A stretch of DNA of 64,000 nt from NCBI RefSeq assembly GCF_014836325.1, contig NZ_JACSQZ010000008.1, positions 19,620-83,619 of the forward strand, written 5' to 3'. How positions within the stretch are numbered: position 1 is the first letter of the stretch; every line of letters starts with the position of its first letter. Positions 8,190-17,382 of the stretch are shown here, piece by piece. The stretch comes from Clostridium gallinarum. Lineage in GTDB: Bacteria; Bacillota; Clostridia; Clostridiales; Clostridiaceae. The position numbers and the translations under genes were made by a program. The notes under the pieces are model-generated. The model was given only the letters and a program-made list of their open reading frames with translations, did no database searches and was not told the origin of the DNA.

Positions 8190-10115
8190 ATGGTAGTTTT
8201 AAGTTGTAAAGATATATCGAAAAGCTATGGAATTCAAGAAGTTTTAAAAAAAGTTACTTTTTCGATAAATGAAGGGGATAAAGTTGGTATTATTGGCGGA
8301 AATGGAGAAGGTAAATCAACTCTATTTAAAATAATATCTAAAGAGATTATACAAGATGATGGAGAAATATTTTTAGATAAAAATAGAACTATAGGTTATT
8401 TATCTCAGCATGTAGATTTAGATTTGAAAAATACTATTTACAATGAAATGAATTTAGTGTTTCAAGAATTATTAGATATAGAAAATAGACTACATACTTT
8501 AGAAATTAAAATGGCAGAACCTTATGATGAAAATAATGCTACTTATCATGAAAAAATAATAAAGGATTATACCACTCTTCAAGATCTCTATTCACATAAA
8601 GGTGGATATACATATAAAGGTGAAATTTCTAGAGTTTTAAAAGGACTTGGATTTTTAGAAGAAGATTTTGATAAAGTTATAGAAACTTTAAGTGGAGGGC
8701 AAAAAACTAGAGTTTCATTATGTAAACTTTTATTAAAAAATCCTGATATTATTTTATTAGATGAGCCTACTAACCATTTAGATTTAGATGCTATAGAATG
8801 GCTTGAAGAATACTTAAAAAATTATAAAGGAACAGTTTTAGTAATTTCCCATGATAGATTTTTCTTAGACTCTGTCACTAATAATACTTTTGAAGTTATT
8901 AATGGTCATGTTAATTGTTATAATGTTTCTTATACTAAATTTATAGAACAAAGAAAAAAGAATTTTGAAGCTCAACTTAAAGCTTATAATCTGCAACAAG
9001 CAGAAATTAAAAGACAAGAAGCTATTATAGAAAAATTTAGAAGCTTTAATAGAGAAAAAAGTATTAGAGCTGCAGAAAGTCGTGAAAAAGCCCTTGAAAA
9101 GATGGAGAAAATCGATGCACCTGATAAGGATAAGGAAGCTTCTAAAATTAAATTTGAAACCTCTGTTAAAAGCGGACATGATGTTCTTCATATTGAAAAT
9201 TTAGCTAAAAGCTACGGAGAAAATAAACTTTTTTCAAATTTAAATATGGATTTAAAAAGAGGTGAAAAGGTTGCTTTAATAGGCGAAAACGGTCGTGGTA
9301 AAACAACATTATTCAAAATAATTCTTGAGAATATAGAAGCTGATAATGGTAAAGTTATTTTAGGAACTAATGTAAATGTCGGTTATTACGATCAAGAACA
9401 ATCAGATTTAAACTTATCTAAAACTATAATAGATGAAGTTTGGGATGAGTTCCCTAAATTAACTACCTCTAAACTAAGAAGTGCTCTAGCCTCTTTCTTA
9501 TTTACAGGGGATGATGTTTTTAAAATTATTAACACTTTAAGCGGTGGAGAAAAATGTAGAATTAATTTACTAAAATTAATGCTTTCTAAAGCAAACTTAC
9601 TGTTATTAGATGAACCTACTAATCACTTGGATATTATTTCAAGAGAAGCTTTAGAAGATGCTTTATTAACTTACGACGGAACTTTGCTTGTTATATCTCA
9701 TGATAGATATTTCTTAAATAAAGTTATTAATAGAATACTGGAACTTAAAGAAGACGGTACAAAGGAATACCTTGGAAACTATAGCTACTACCAAGAAAAG
9801 AAAGTTAATCCTAATAGATTTGAAATACTTGAAGAACTAGCTAACGGTAAAACAAAAACTCAACTAAAAGAAGAAAAAAAGAAAAAGAAAGAGCAAGAAA
9901 AAGAAGAAAAGGCTCAAAAATTAAAACTAAAAAAATTAGAAGATGATATTGCTAAAGCTGAAGATGATTTACTTTCCCTTCAAGAAAAACTTTGCCTTGA
10001 AGAAGTTTACTCAAATCCAACAGAAAGCGAAAGAATTAGTAAAGAAATAAAAGCATTAGAAGAAAAAATTTCTTCTCTTTACGAAGAATGGGAAGGAATA
10101 GAAATTAATAATTAA
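8190..10115 (+). CDS. ABC-F family ATPase (ribosome-associated type)
   Basis: This 641-residue protein has two ABC domains without membrane segments. Walker A motifs are GGNGEGKST and GENGRGKTT, both with LSGG signatures and both with LLDEPTNHLD. A linker of about 80 charged residues joins them, and a Lys/Glu-rich coiled coil forms the last 90 residues, as in Uup/YdiF types. ABC-F proteins act on the ribosome E site; some give antibiotic resistance. Housekeeping or resistance function cannot be separated here. Confidence 0.88.
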   Translation: MVVLSCKDISKSYGIQEVLKKVTFSINEGDKVGIIGGNGEGKSTLFKIISKEIIQDDGEIFLDKNRTIGYLSQHVDLDLKNTIYNEMNLVFQELLDIENRLHTLEIKMAEPYDENNATYHEKIIKDYTTLQDLYSHKGGYTYKGEISRVLKGLGFLEEDFDKVIETLSGGQKTRVSLCKLLLKNPDIILLDEPTNHLDLDAIEWLEEYLKNYKGTVLVISHDRFFLDSVTNNTFEVINGHVNCYNVSYTKFIEQRKKNFEAQLKAYNLQQAEIKRQEAIIEKFRSFNREKSIRAAESREKALEKMEKIDAPDKDKEASKIKFETSVKSGHDVLHIENLAKSYGENKLFSNLNMDLKRGEKVALIGENGRGKTTLFKIILENIEADNGKVILGTNVNVGYYDQEQSDLNLSKTIIDEVWDEFPKLTTSKLRSALASFLFTGDDVFKIINTLSGGEKCRINLLKLMLSKANLLLLDEPTNHLDIISREALEDALLTYDGTLLVISHDRYFLNKVINRILELKEDGTKEYLGNYSYYQEKKVNPNRFEILEELANGKTKTQLKEEKKKKKEQEKEEKAQKLKLKKLEDDIAKAEDDLLSLQEKLCLEEVYSNPTESERISKEIKALEEKISSLYEEWEGIEINN

Positions 10116-10150
10116 TAATTAATAATTAATAATTAATAATTAATAATTAA
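10104..10150. repeat. Short tandem repeat, about six copies of a 7-base AATAATT unit
   Basis: The repeat begins in the last codons of the ABC-F gene and runs into the spacer. Copy-number slippage here would alter the C-terminus or stop position of the ABC-F protein only slightly. Confidence 0.75.
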
Positions 10151-10159
10151 AAATTAATA

Positions 10160-10308
10160 ATGAAGAATGAAAAATTAATGAAAAAATCCTACGGATTTTT
10201 AAATAGAAGTGCTTCGCACCATTTATTTTAAGTTTTGCTATGCAAAACATCCTTAATTTTACATTCTTCATTCTACATTCTTCATTTAAAGATTGTTACG
10301 CAATCTTT
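10160..10308. repeat. Mosaic of short hairpins between converging genes
   Basis: Four compact hairpins stand in a row: 10182-10200, 10209-10219, 10232-10248 and 10288-10308. They are framed by inverted copies of an AATGAAGAATG-like unit (10158-10170 against 10260-10285). The last hairpin precedes a T run and can terminate plus-strand transcripts. The layout resembles a small non-autonomous repeat element rather than a simple terminator. Confidence 0.6.
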
Positions 10309-10759
10309 ATTTTTTTCCTGTTGATCCAAATCCTCCTCTATCTTCATTTCCAAAGGATTCAACTTCTTCAAATTCTATTTCTGGCATAACTTCCATAATT
10401 CTAAATTGTCCTATCTTATCTCCATATTTAATCCATGTTCCTTTTTTTCCTTCACTCTCTTCTTTTCCTTGAAGGCAGTAAATAGGCATATGCCATTGAT
10501 CGTTATCTCCTATATATGTATCATCTACTACACCTACAGAATTAGTTTGTATTATTCCCCATGTCTTAAAAGTGCTACTTCTAGGAGCTAAATGTCCTTC
10601 CCATCCTTTAGGTAATTCTAAAGCAAATCCTAATGGTATCATAGCTCTAGTACCCTCTTCTACAAAAACATCTTTATTTGAATATACATCTATCCAATTT
10701 CCTTTAACTATTTTTTTTAGTTTAGTAGCATTATCAAAGTATTTTATTTTAATTCTCAT
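10307..10759 (-). CDS. dut: dUTP diphosphatase, trimeric type
   Basis: This 150-residue protein has the dUTPase motifs: APRSST (motif 2), NSVGVVDDTYIGD (motif 3, catalytic Asp) and the C-terminal RGGFGSTG (motif 5). It hydrolyses dUTP to dUMP and PPi. It is single-copy in the host part, not in the prophage, and converges with the ABC-F gene over the hairpin mosaic. Confidence 0.92.
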   Translation of the reverse strand: MRIKIKYFDNATKLKKIVKGNWIDVYSNKDVFVEEGTRAMIPLGFALELPKGWEGHLAPRSSTFKTWGIIQTNSVGVVDDTYIGDNDQWHMPIYCLQGKEESEGKKGTWIKYGDKIGQFRIMEVMPEIEFEEVESFGNEDRGGFGSTGKK

Positions 10760-10865
10760 TCGTATCTCCTCTTTTTAATTTCTATTTATCTACTTCTATT
10801 TTATATTAAGAAAATAAAAAAATAAAGCTTACATTTTATACATTATAAGCTTTATTTTAAAGATA

Positions 10866-11711
10866 TTATCTGTAATATCCAGATTTAATTTTATTTACTA
10901 CAACAATACTTTTTTCTTTGTTATTAGAATCTATTGTTACTTCATTCCAATTGTAGTAAATTGGCTTTTCAAAATATCTTCTATCAACTATTGCTATAAT
11001 TCTATAGCATCCATTAGGTAAATTATTGAAGGTTACTTTTCCAATGCTATCCGTGAATTTTGAATCATATAATTTAGGAGAAACTCCATTTAATAAATAT
11101 AAATTAATTCTAGCTCCTCTAAGTTCTAGCCCTTCTCTAGAGCCTAATTTTGAATACACTTCAATAATCCCCTTTTTTTCTTCTTCTCTTCTCTCTATTG
11201 GATTATCGTATTGATTTTTTACTTTTTTATTTAAATCGTATTCTTCTTGATTATTTGCTACATATTCTACTTGGTTATTTAACCCATATTCTAATTGATT
11301 ATTTAGATCGTATTCTACTTTATCATCACCACTATATTTTGTCTGTAAATTTCTTTCTATTTCAGCATATATACTGTGATAATTTCTCTTATTTTTTTCT
11401 TCCTCTCTTTGACTTTCTTCACTTATTATATTTTCCTCACTTATTGTATTATCTTCCTTTATTATATTTTCTTCCTTTACAAAGGATTCAACTATAAATG
11501 TATCCTTTATCTCTTCTTCCCTTAATTCTTCAAAATTACTTTCTATTCCCCCTATAAGGCTATTAGAGTCTATGTTGTTATTAAAATTTATAGTTTCATC
11601 TTGTTCAGTTGCATTGTCTATATTGATAAATAAATTTATATTTCCATCCTCATCCATAGTATATTGATTATTTTCATCATTTTGATATTGATCATCAATT
11701 ATTATTTTCAT
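10866..11711 (-). CDS. Acidic low-complexity protein with a C-terminal CnaB/transthyretin-like domain
   Basis: The ATG at 11711 has a GGAGGT site 6 bases upstream. The protein has 281 residues. The first 160 are very acidic and hold imperfect repeats of the type EYxLNNQxEY. The last 95 residues look like a beta-sandwich carrier domain (ARINLYLL, FTDSIGKVTFNNLPNGCYRI), as in CnaB or SpaA-like folds. No signal peptide or sortase motif is seen, so it is probably cytosolic or spore-associated. I do not recognise a function. Confidence 0.65.
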   Translation of the reverse strand: MKIIIDDQYQNDENNQYTMDEDGNINLFINIDNATEQDETINFNNNIDSNSLIGGIESNFEELREEEIKDTFIVESFVKEENIIKEDNTISEENIISEESQREEEKNKRNYHSIYAEIERNLQTKYSGDDKVEYDLNNQLEYGLNNQVEYVANNQEEYDLNKKVKNQYDNPIERREEEKKGIIEVYSKLGSREGLELRGARINLYLLNGVSPKLYDSKFTDSIGKVTFNNLPNGCYRIIAIVDRRYFEKPIYYNWNEVTIDSNNKEKSIVVVNKIKSGYYR

Positions 11712-11792
11712 ATTAACCTCCAAAGCATAATATAGTTACATAATATGATTTTATATTATGGTTTGTGATTATTTTTTAATAAAAACTAATTT

Positions 11793-14036
11793 TTATTTTA
11801 CCAACATCTTGGCTGCCTCTTCAAAATTAATTGGCTTACTAAAATAATATCCTTGAATTATATCACAATTACTTATTCTCAAATAATCTAATTGTTCTTT
11901 AGTCTCAACACCTTCTGCAACTACTAGTAAATTTAAGTAATGTGATAAATTAATAATACTATTTATTATATATTCACTTTTTTCCTCTATTACTATTCCA
12001 TCTATAAAAGTTTTATCAATTTTTAATACATCTATTGGCAATATTCTTAAATAACTTAAAGAAGAATATCCTGTTCCAAAATCGTCTAACGCCAATGTAA
12101 CTCCTATTTTTTTTAACTTTTCTAAAGTTTTTATATTTCTTTCTGCTGACTTCATAATTATACTTTCTGTTATTTCAAACTCAATATAACTTGAATCTAA
12201 TTCATATTTTTTTAAAGTTTCTGCAATATACTTTACTATTTCTTCATCTCTAATCTGTACATCTGATAAATTAATAGCCATTTTAAATTTTCTATTTGTC
12301 ATTAGTGATAATTCTTTACATTTTTTAAAACTTTCATTTATTATATAATTTCCAATTGATATTATTATTCCTGAATTTTCAGCAATAGGAATAAATTCAT
12401 TAGGAGGAACAACGCCTAGGTCTTTGCTATTCCAACGTACTAAAACTTCAAATCCAATTACTTCTGTTGTGTCTAATCTTATTTTAGGTTGAAAAACTAA
12501 TTTTATCTCTTCATTATCTATAGCAATTCTTAAACCTTTTTCTATATCAAACTCTCTATTTAAAACTTCTAAAATTTTAAAATCAAAAAATTCATATCTA
12601 TTCTTTCCATTTATTTTAGCTAAATACATTGCCATATCAGCTCTCTTTATTAAAATCCCTAGTTCTTTTCCATCTGTAGGATATATACTAACACCAATAC
12701 TAAGAGTACAAAATATATCCTTTCCATTAATATTTATAGGCTTACTAAACTTCTTAATTATATTATCTAATAAGTCTTTAATTTGCTTCCTATCCTTAAT
12801 ATTATTTTTCACTAAAACAAATTCATCTCCACCATATCTTGTTAATAATAGCTCTTCTATTTTCATTTCTAGTATAGTTTTAGAAAATTCTTTCAATAGT
12901 GAATCTCCTGTATCATGACCATATGTGTCATTTACATATTTAAAATTATCAATATCAATAAAAATTAAAGCAAATTTTTTATCTGGAAAACTTTTAATTC
13001 TATTACTTATTTCTCTACTAAAATATCTCCTATTAGGTATTCCTGTAACCTCATCATTAAAAGTAAGGTGATTTATTTCAATTTCTTTTTCTTTTCTTAT
13101 TGTAATATCCGAAAGAGCTCCATGTATAAATATATCCCCATTTTTTTTAATAGTTTTTTTACCTTTAAATTCAACCCAATATGCTTTGTTATTTTTTCCA
13201 AGTATTCTATATTCAATAGTATAAAACTCATTCTTATTAGAATTTAATACTTTATTAAGTTTACACTTATACATCTCTAAGTCTTCTTTAACTATATAAC
13301 TTTCCCAAGTAGCTGATGGAATTAATAAATCTCCATTTCCTGATATATTTAAATATTTTCTTATACTACTTCCTACTGAAATAATATTTTCTTTTACATT
13401 CCACCAATATACTATATCCTTAGATCCTTCTAATGCTAAACGATTTTTATCCTCTCTATCTTTATTTATATCTTCTAATCTTCTTCTTTCTGTAAAATCT
13501 GTAATTGTACCAGATAAATAGAATCTATCCTCTTTAATACTTCCCTTACCACTAAATTTTATGGTTAATTTTTTATCTTCTACATCTATGACACTATGTT
13601 CTAATACGAAATTATCTAATACTCTATTTTTAATCGTATATTCAATAAAAATTCTTATATCTTCTCTTTCCTCATCAGAAATAAAATATAGCCATTCTTC
13701 AAAATTAGTTATATCATTATTAATTTTTAATAAATCTTTTATTTTCTTAGATATAAATAATTTATTTGTTTCACTATTCCATTCCCATATAGCAGAATCT
13801 AAAGCTTCTATAGCAATTCTATATCTCCTTTTATTAGATTCATATTTATTATATAGCTTTTTATATTTATTGTTTTTATATATTAAATTAATAATAAGTA
13901 TAAAAATTATACTTAACATAAATATAAATACTATAACTACAATATTTAACTTTAAATAAAAAAGCACTACACTTAAAACAGGTAAAATACTGAAAAACTT
14001 TAACTCTTTATACTTTCTTTCCACTCTTATCACCAA
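11793..14036 (-). CDS. Membrane PAS-GGDEF-EAL cyclic-di-GMP protein
   Basis: This 747-residue protein starts with two membrane segments (about residues 12-55), then two PAS domains (about 75-185 and 200-310), a GGDEF domain with an intact RYGGDEFVLV, and an EAL domain with EVLVRW in place of EALIRW and with DDFGTGYSS. The GGDEF site looks competent for cyclic-di-GMP synthesis. The EAL motif (E-V-L) keeps the Glu, so hydrolysis is also possible. A related protein lies at 17383-19134. Confidence 0.88.
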   Translation of the reverse strand: MVIRVERKYKELKFFSILPVLSVVLFYLKLNIVVIVFIFMLSIIFILIINLIYKNNKYKKLYNKYESNKRRYRIAIEALDSAIWEWNSETNKLFISKKIKDLLKINNDITNFEEWLYFISDEEREDIRIFIEYTIKNRVLDNFVLEHSVIDVEDKKLTIKFSGKGSIKEDRFYLSGTITDFTERRRLEDINKDREDKNRLALEGSKDIVYWWNVKENIISVGSSIRKYLNISGNGDLLIPSATWESYIVKEDLEMYKCKLNKVLNSNKNEFYTIEYRILGKNNKAYWVEFKGKKTIKKNGDIFIHGALSDITIRKEKEIEINHLTFNDEVTGIPNRRYFSREISNRIKSFPDKKFALIFIDIDNFKYVNDTYGHDTGDSLLKEFSKTILEMKIEELLLTRYGGDEFVLVKNNIKDRKQIKDLLDNIIKKFSKPININGKDIFCTLSIGVSIYPTDGKELGILIKRADMAMYLAKINGKNRYEFFDFKILEVLNREFDIEKGLRIAIDNEEIKLVFQPKIRLDTTEVIGFEVLVRWNSKDLGVVPPNEFIPIAENSGIIISIGNYIINESFKKCKELSLMTNRKFKMAINLSDVQIRDEEIVKYIAETLKKYELDSSYIEFEITESIIMKSAERNIKTLEKLKKIGVTLALDDFGTGYSSLSYLRILPIDVLKIDKTFIDGIVIEEKSEYIINSIINLSHYLNLLVVAEGVETKEQLDYLRISNCDIIQGYYFSKPINFEEAAKMLVK

Positions 14037-14201
14037 AGCCTTTTTAGATTTAAATTAATATATATATTTTATCACCTTATTCCATATTTTAACATAATAT
14101 TATTTATTTACTATTAATATCATTTCATAATATATAATTTCCAATATATATTATTTTATTTTATGTTTTTTTAGGAATACTACTTTTAGGAGGTGATTTT
14201 A

Positions 14202-14927
14202 ATGAAATTAAATAAAAAGTTAATGCTACTTTCAGTATTATTTTCTTTATTATTTACAACTTCATTTAAGGTTTATGCTACAACTAATAATATAAATTTA
14301 GAAGGTTCTAATAAAAAAACTGTATACATTACATTTGATGATGGACCTGGGGGAAATGTAACAAAAGATGTATTAGATACCTTAAAACAAGAAGATGTTC
14401 CTGCTACTTTTTTTGTAATAGGATCACAAATTAAAGGTCAAGAAGATATTATATTAAGAATGAAAAATGAAGGCCATAGCATAGGATTACATAGCTATTC
14501 TCATGATAGAAGTAAGCTTTATTGTAGTAATGATAACTTTTTAAATGAAATGATTAAAAGTCAAGATATTCTTTATAATGTTACTGGCGAAAAGTACAAT
14601 ATTTTGAGATTTCCTTTTGGCTGTAATAATAACAGTTATAAGTTAACTGAAGGATTAGTAAATGAATTACATAATAAAAACTTTAAAATTTACGACTGGA
14701 ATGTTGATAGTGGAGATGGAGCAAACTATAAATCTTCTCCTGAAAATATTATAAAAAAGAGTTGTAAAAATGATGATAATGTTGTAATTTTAATGCATTG
14801 TTCATTTTTAAATAAAACTTCAGCTAAGGCATTACCTTCTATCATTAAGTATTATAAAGATAAAGGTTATGAATTCAAAGCTATAGATGAAAATACTCCA
14901 GAAATTTATAAGGTTATGAAAAAATAA
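14202..14927 (+). CDS. Secreted polysaccharide deacetylase (NodB domain)
   Basis: The ATG at 14202 follows AGGAGGTGATTTTA. The 241-residue product has an N-terminal signal peptide of about 27 residues, then a CE4 domain with the metal and catalytic motifs TFDDGPGG and HSYSHDR. CE4 enzymes remove acetyl groups from peptidoglycan or other N-acetylglucosamine polymers outside the cell. A terminator follows directly. Confidence 0.88.
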   Translation: MKLNKKLMLLSVLFSLLFTTSFKVYATTNNINLEGSNKKTVYITFDDGPGGNVTKDVLDTLKQEDVPATFFVIGSQIKGQEDIILRMKNEGHSIGLHSYSHDRSKLYCSNDNFLNEMIKSQDILYNVTGEKYNILRFPFGCNNNSYKLTEGLVNELHNKNFKIYDWNVDSGDGANYKSSPENIIKKSCKNDDNVVILMHCSFLNKTSAKALPSIIKYYKDKGYEFKAIDENTPEIYKVMKK

Positions 14928-14934
14928 AATACTT

Positions 14935-14972
14935 AGGCTGCTACAATTTAAAAGTTTTGTAACAGCCTCTTT
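14935..14972 (+). terminator. Intrinsic terminator after the deacetylase
   Basis: GGCTG-TACAA pairs with TTGTA-CAGCC and a T-rich tail follows on the plus strand. Confidence 0.75.
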
Positions 14973-14997
14973 ATTTATATAGTAATTAGTTATTTTA

Positions 14998-15528
14998 TTA
15001 TTTACTAATTACTGCTCCTGTGACTTTTAATGCTCTTCCTATAGCTTTATATAAGATTGTTCCTGCAAATATATTTATAAATACAGCTGGCAAAACCACT
15101 ACTATTATTAAAGAAATAAAGCTACTTGGAAGCCCAACTAATATACTTGCTGAAAATAAAAATATAACTCCACTTAATATTGTACCAAAACTTAAAGATA
15201 CTATAATTTTTATATCATTATTTAATCTATTTCCTATAAGCTTAAAAATTAAATATATAATTTGCCCTACAACTACCTTATCTATAATATTAGGAAGTTG
15301 TCCTCCTGGAAATTTCGTTGTTAAAGCAGTAATTATTCCAATAATCAAACTAGAAATTAAAGTTGTCTTATAATCATCATTAATTAAAATAATTATAAAT
15401 AGCATAGTCAAAGCAAAATCTGGTTGCATTGGTAATCCTAAAGCTGGCGTTATTTGATGTAATAGTGCTCCAATAGATATTAGTATTGCATTTAATATCA
15501 TTTTTTTAACATTAATATTTTTCTCCAT
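14998..15528 (-). CDS. trpP: Tryptophan transporter TrpP-like
   Basis: This 176-residue protein has five or six membrane segments. The N-terminal region with LHQITPALGLPMQPDFALTML and the TTKFPGGQLPN loop match the TrpP family of tryptophan transporters of Firmicutes. The upstream T-box with a UGG specifier supports the substrate independently. It would import tryptophan when tRNA-Trp is uncharged. Confidence 0.87.
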   Translation of the reverse strand: MEKNINVKKMILNAILISIGALLHQITPALGLPMQPDFALTMLFIIILINDDYKTTLISSLIIGIITALTTKFPGGQLPNIIDKVVVGQIIYLIFKLIGNRLNNDIKIIVSLSFGTILSGVIFLFSASILVGLPSSFISLIIVVVLPAVFINIFAGTILYKAIGRALKVTGAVISK

Positions 15529-15616
15529 ATTAATTCTCCTTTTTATTAAATATTTAAACTTTATTATCTACTCTCCTTCATCTCATAAATACCAGCTCCT
15601 TATAAATTTCTAAATA

Positions 15617-15880
15617 AAAAAAACGCCCTATACTATTTGTATAGGACGGTATTATCCGCGTTGCCACCTAAATTGCTTTAAAAAAGCCTCTCTCTTCAAG
15701 TACTATTATACTCTATTCCTTATATCGTAGGACATACGGTTCAACTACTTTAAAAATTTCGCATCACACCTCAAAGGCCCATTCACTATTTGCTATAGTA
15801 CTGAAATCACACCATCTTCAGCTCTCTTAAACTTTACACACCAGCTACTCTTCCTTATCACAGGTTTTCTTTATTTTGTT
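15617..15880 (-). promoter_or_regulatory. T-box riboswitch, Trp specifier
   Basis: Reading the minus strand, the conserved T-box GGTGGCAACGCGG is at about 15655-15669, followed by a terminator hairpin (stem 15624-15633 with 15639-15648) and a T run. The variant AACGCG replaces the usual ACCGCG. In the upstream stem I, the codon UGG (15779-15781), preceded by GAA and followed by a purine, is the best specifier. Uncharged tRNA-Trp should favour the antiterminator and turn on trpP. Confidence 0.85.
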
Positions 15881-15886
15881 ATTTAT

Positions 15887-15915
15887 ATGATATTCTTTAA
15901 GTATTTATTTGTCAA
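15887..15915 (-). promoter_or_regulatory. Sigma-A promoter for the T-box/trpP unit
   Basis: TTGACA (15910-15915 on the minus strand) and TATCAT (15887-15892) are 17 bases apart. The -35 lies within the last codons of the MATE gene, so trpP is its own unit. Confidence 0.75.
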
Positions 15916-17275
15916 TAGCATTTTGGAATTTTTTTCTATTAGGTATTATAATCATAAATATAAATAATATTAGCAATAGTATTCCTTTGACTATACTTGT
16001 CCCACTTATGCTCCACCAAACACCATTAATCCCTAAGGCTAAAATACTACTTAAAAATATAGCTATAGGAATTCTAAATCCTGTAAGTATTATACTTACC
16101 CAAGATGGAGTTACAGTATCTCCAAATCCTGAAAAGGCTCCAGACGTAGTTATTTCAATACACATAAACAATTGAGAGTAACCTAATATTTTAAGATAAA
16201 TAGCACCAGATAGTATAGCTTCTTCTTCTGGTATAAATATAGAAAATATACTTTCTCCAAAAAACACAAAAAGAATTGTTGAAAATATTCCTATTGTACA
16301 TGCCATTATCATTGTAGCTTTATATCCTTTTAAAATTCTATCCCACTTATTAGCACCATAATTTTGTCCAACGAATGCTGTTAAAGCTGTTGCAAACCCT
16401 TCTGCAGTCATCCAAGATATTGCTTCTATTTGAGAGCCTACCTTTTGTACCGCAATTGCTACAGGTCCCCATGAAGCTACTATTCTACCAATAATCATTG
16501 CAAAAAATGCAAATCCACAATTTTGAAGTGCTGTTGGAATTCCAAGTTTACAAATTTTAAAACATACTTCTTTATCTAAGTATTTCTTATTCTTTAAACT
16601 TAAATTATATCCATTTTTAACAAAAGATATTATAAATATTATTGTTACTATTGCTTGAGCACTAACTGTTGCTATTGCTGCTCCTTCAACTCCTAACTTT
16701 GGAAATCCAAATAAACCAAATATTAAAATTGGGTCAAAAACTATATTAAAAACTAAACCAATAGTATTAATTAAAAAAGGAATTTTACTACTTCCTGAAG
16801 CATTAAAAATTCCTGTAAATAATGGATTTAAAAAGCTAAATATCATTCCAATAGATACTATAACTAAAAAATTAATACTCATATTTACTATTTCTAAGTC
16901 TCCTAATTTAAAAAAGTCTATAAAACTTTTTCTAAATATCAGTAGAATAATAGTATAAATTATAGCTATTATAATATTAATAAATAAACTATTATATATA
17001 AACTTGTTCTTTTCTTTATCATTTTTCTTTCCTATAGATTGTGCTACTCCAATTTCGGCACCTATTTTAGATATAAAAACTAATGAAGTACCAAACCAAG
17101 TAAAAAATCCTGCTGTTCCTACAGCTGCAACAGCATTACTGCCTATTCTTCCTACCCAAATCATATCAACCATATTATAAGCCATTTGTATAAAAGATGT
17201 GCCTAATATTGGTACTGCTAATTTAAATAGCGTACTTAATATATTTCCTGAAACTAAATTTATTGATTTTTTCAT
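15905..17275 (-). CDS. MATE-family multidrug/sodium antiporter
   Basis: This 456-residue protein has 12 membrane segments in two homologous halves, as usual for MATE exporters. The N-terminus (SGNILSTLFKLAVPILGTSFIQMAYNMVDMIWVGRIG) is typical. It would export cationic compounds using Na+ or H+ gradients; the substrate is unknown. Confidence 0.9.
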   Translation of the reverse strand: MKKSINLVSGNILSTLFKLAVPILGTSFIQMAYNMVDMIWVGRIGSNAVAAVGTAGFFTWFGTSLVFISKIGAEIGVAQSIGKKNDKEKNKFIYNSLFINIIIAIIYTIILLIFRKSFIDFFKLGDLEIVNMSINFLVIVSIGMIFSFLNPLFTGIFNASGSSKIPFLINTIGLVFNIVFDPILIFGLFGFPKLGVEGAAIATVSAQAIVTIIFIISFVKNGYNLSLKNKKYLDKEVCFKICKLGIPTALQNCGFAFFAMIIGRIVASWGPVAIAVQKVGSQIEAISWMTAEGFATALTAFVGQNYGANKWDRILKGYKATMIMACTIGIFSTILFVFFGESIFSIFIPEEEAILSGAIYLKILGYSQLFMCIEITTSGAFSGFGDTVTPSWVSIILTGFRIPIAIFLSSILALGINGVWWSISGTSIVKGILLLILFIFMIIIPNRKKFQNAIDK

Positions 17276-17382
17276 TATGCCCCCTATAAAAGTTCTATAA
17301 AAAACCTCATAATTAAAACAAATTTTACAATTATACTTTTATTGCTACAAAATTTATTTTAAATTATGAAGTTAACTTAACT

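Noticed and set aside
10104..10150. AATAATT repeat as CRISPR or iteron
   Set aside because: Units are 7 bases with no spacers; it is a microsatellite-like repeat.
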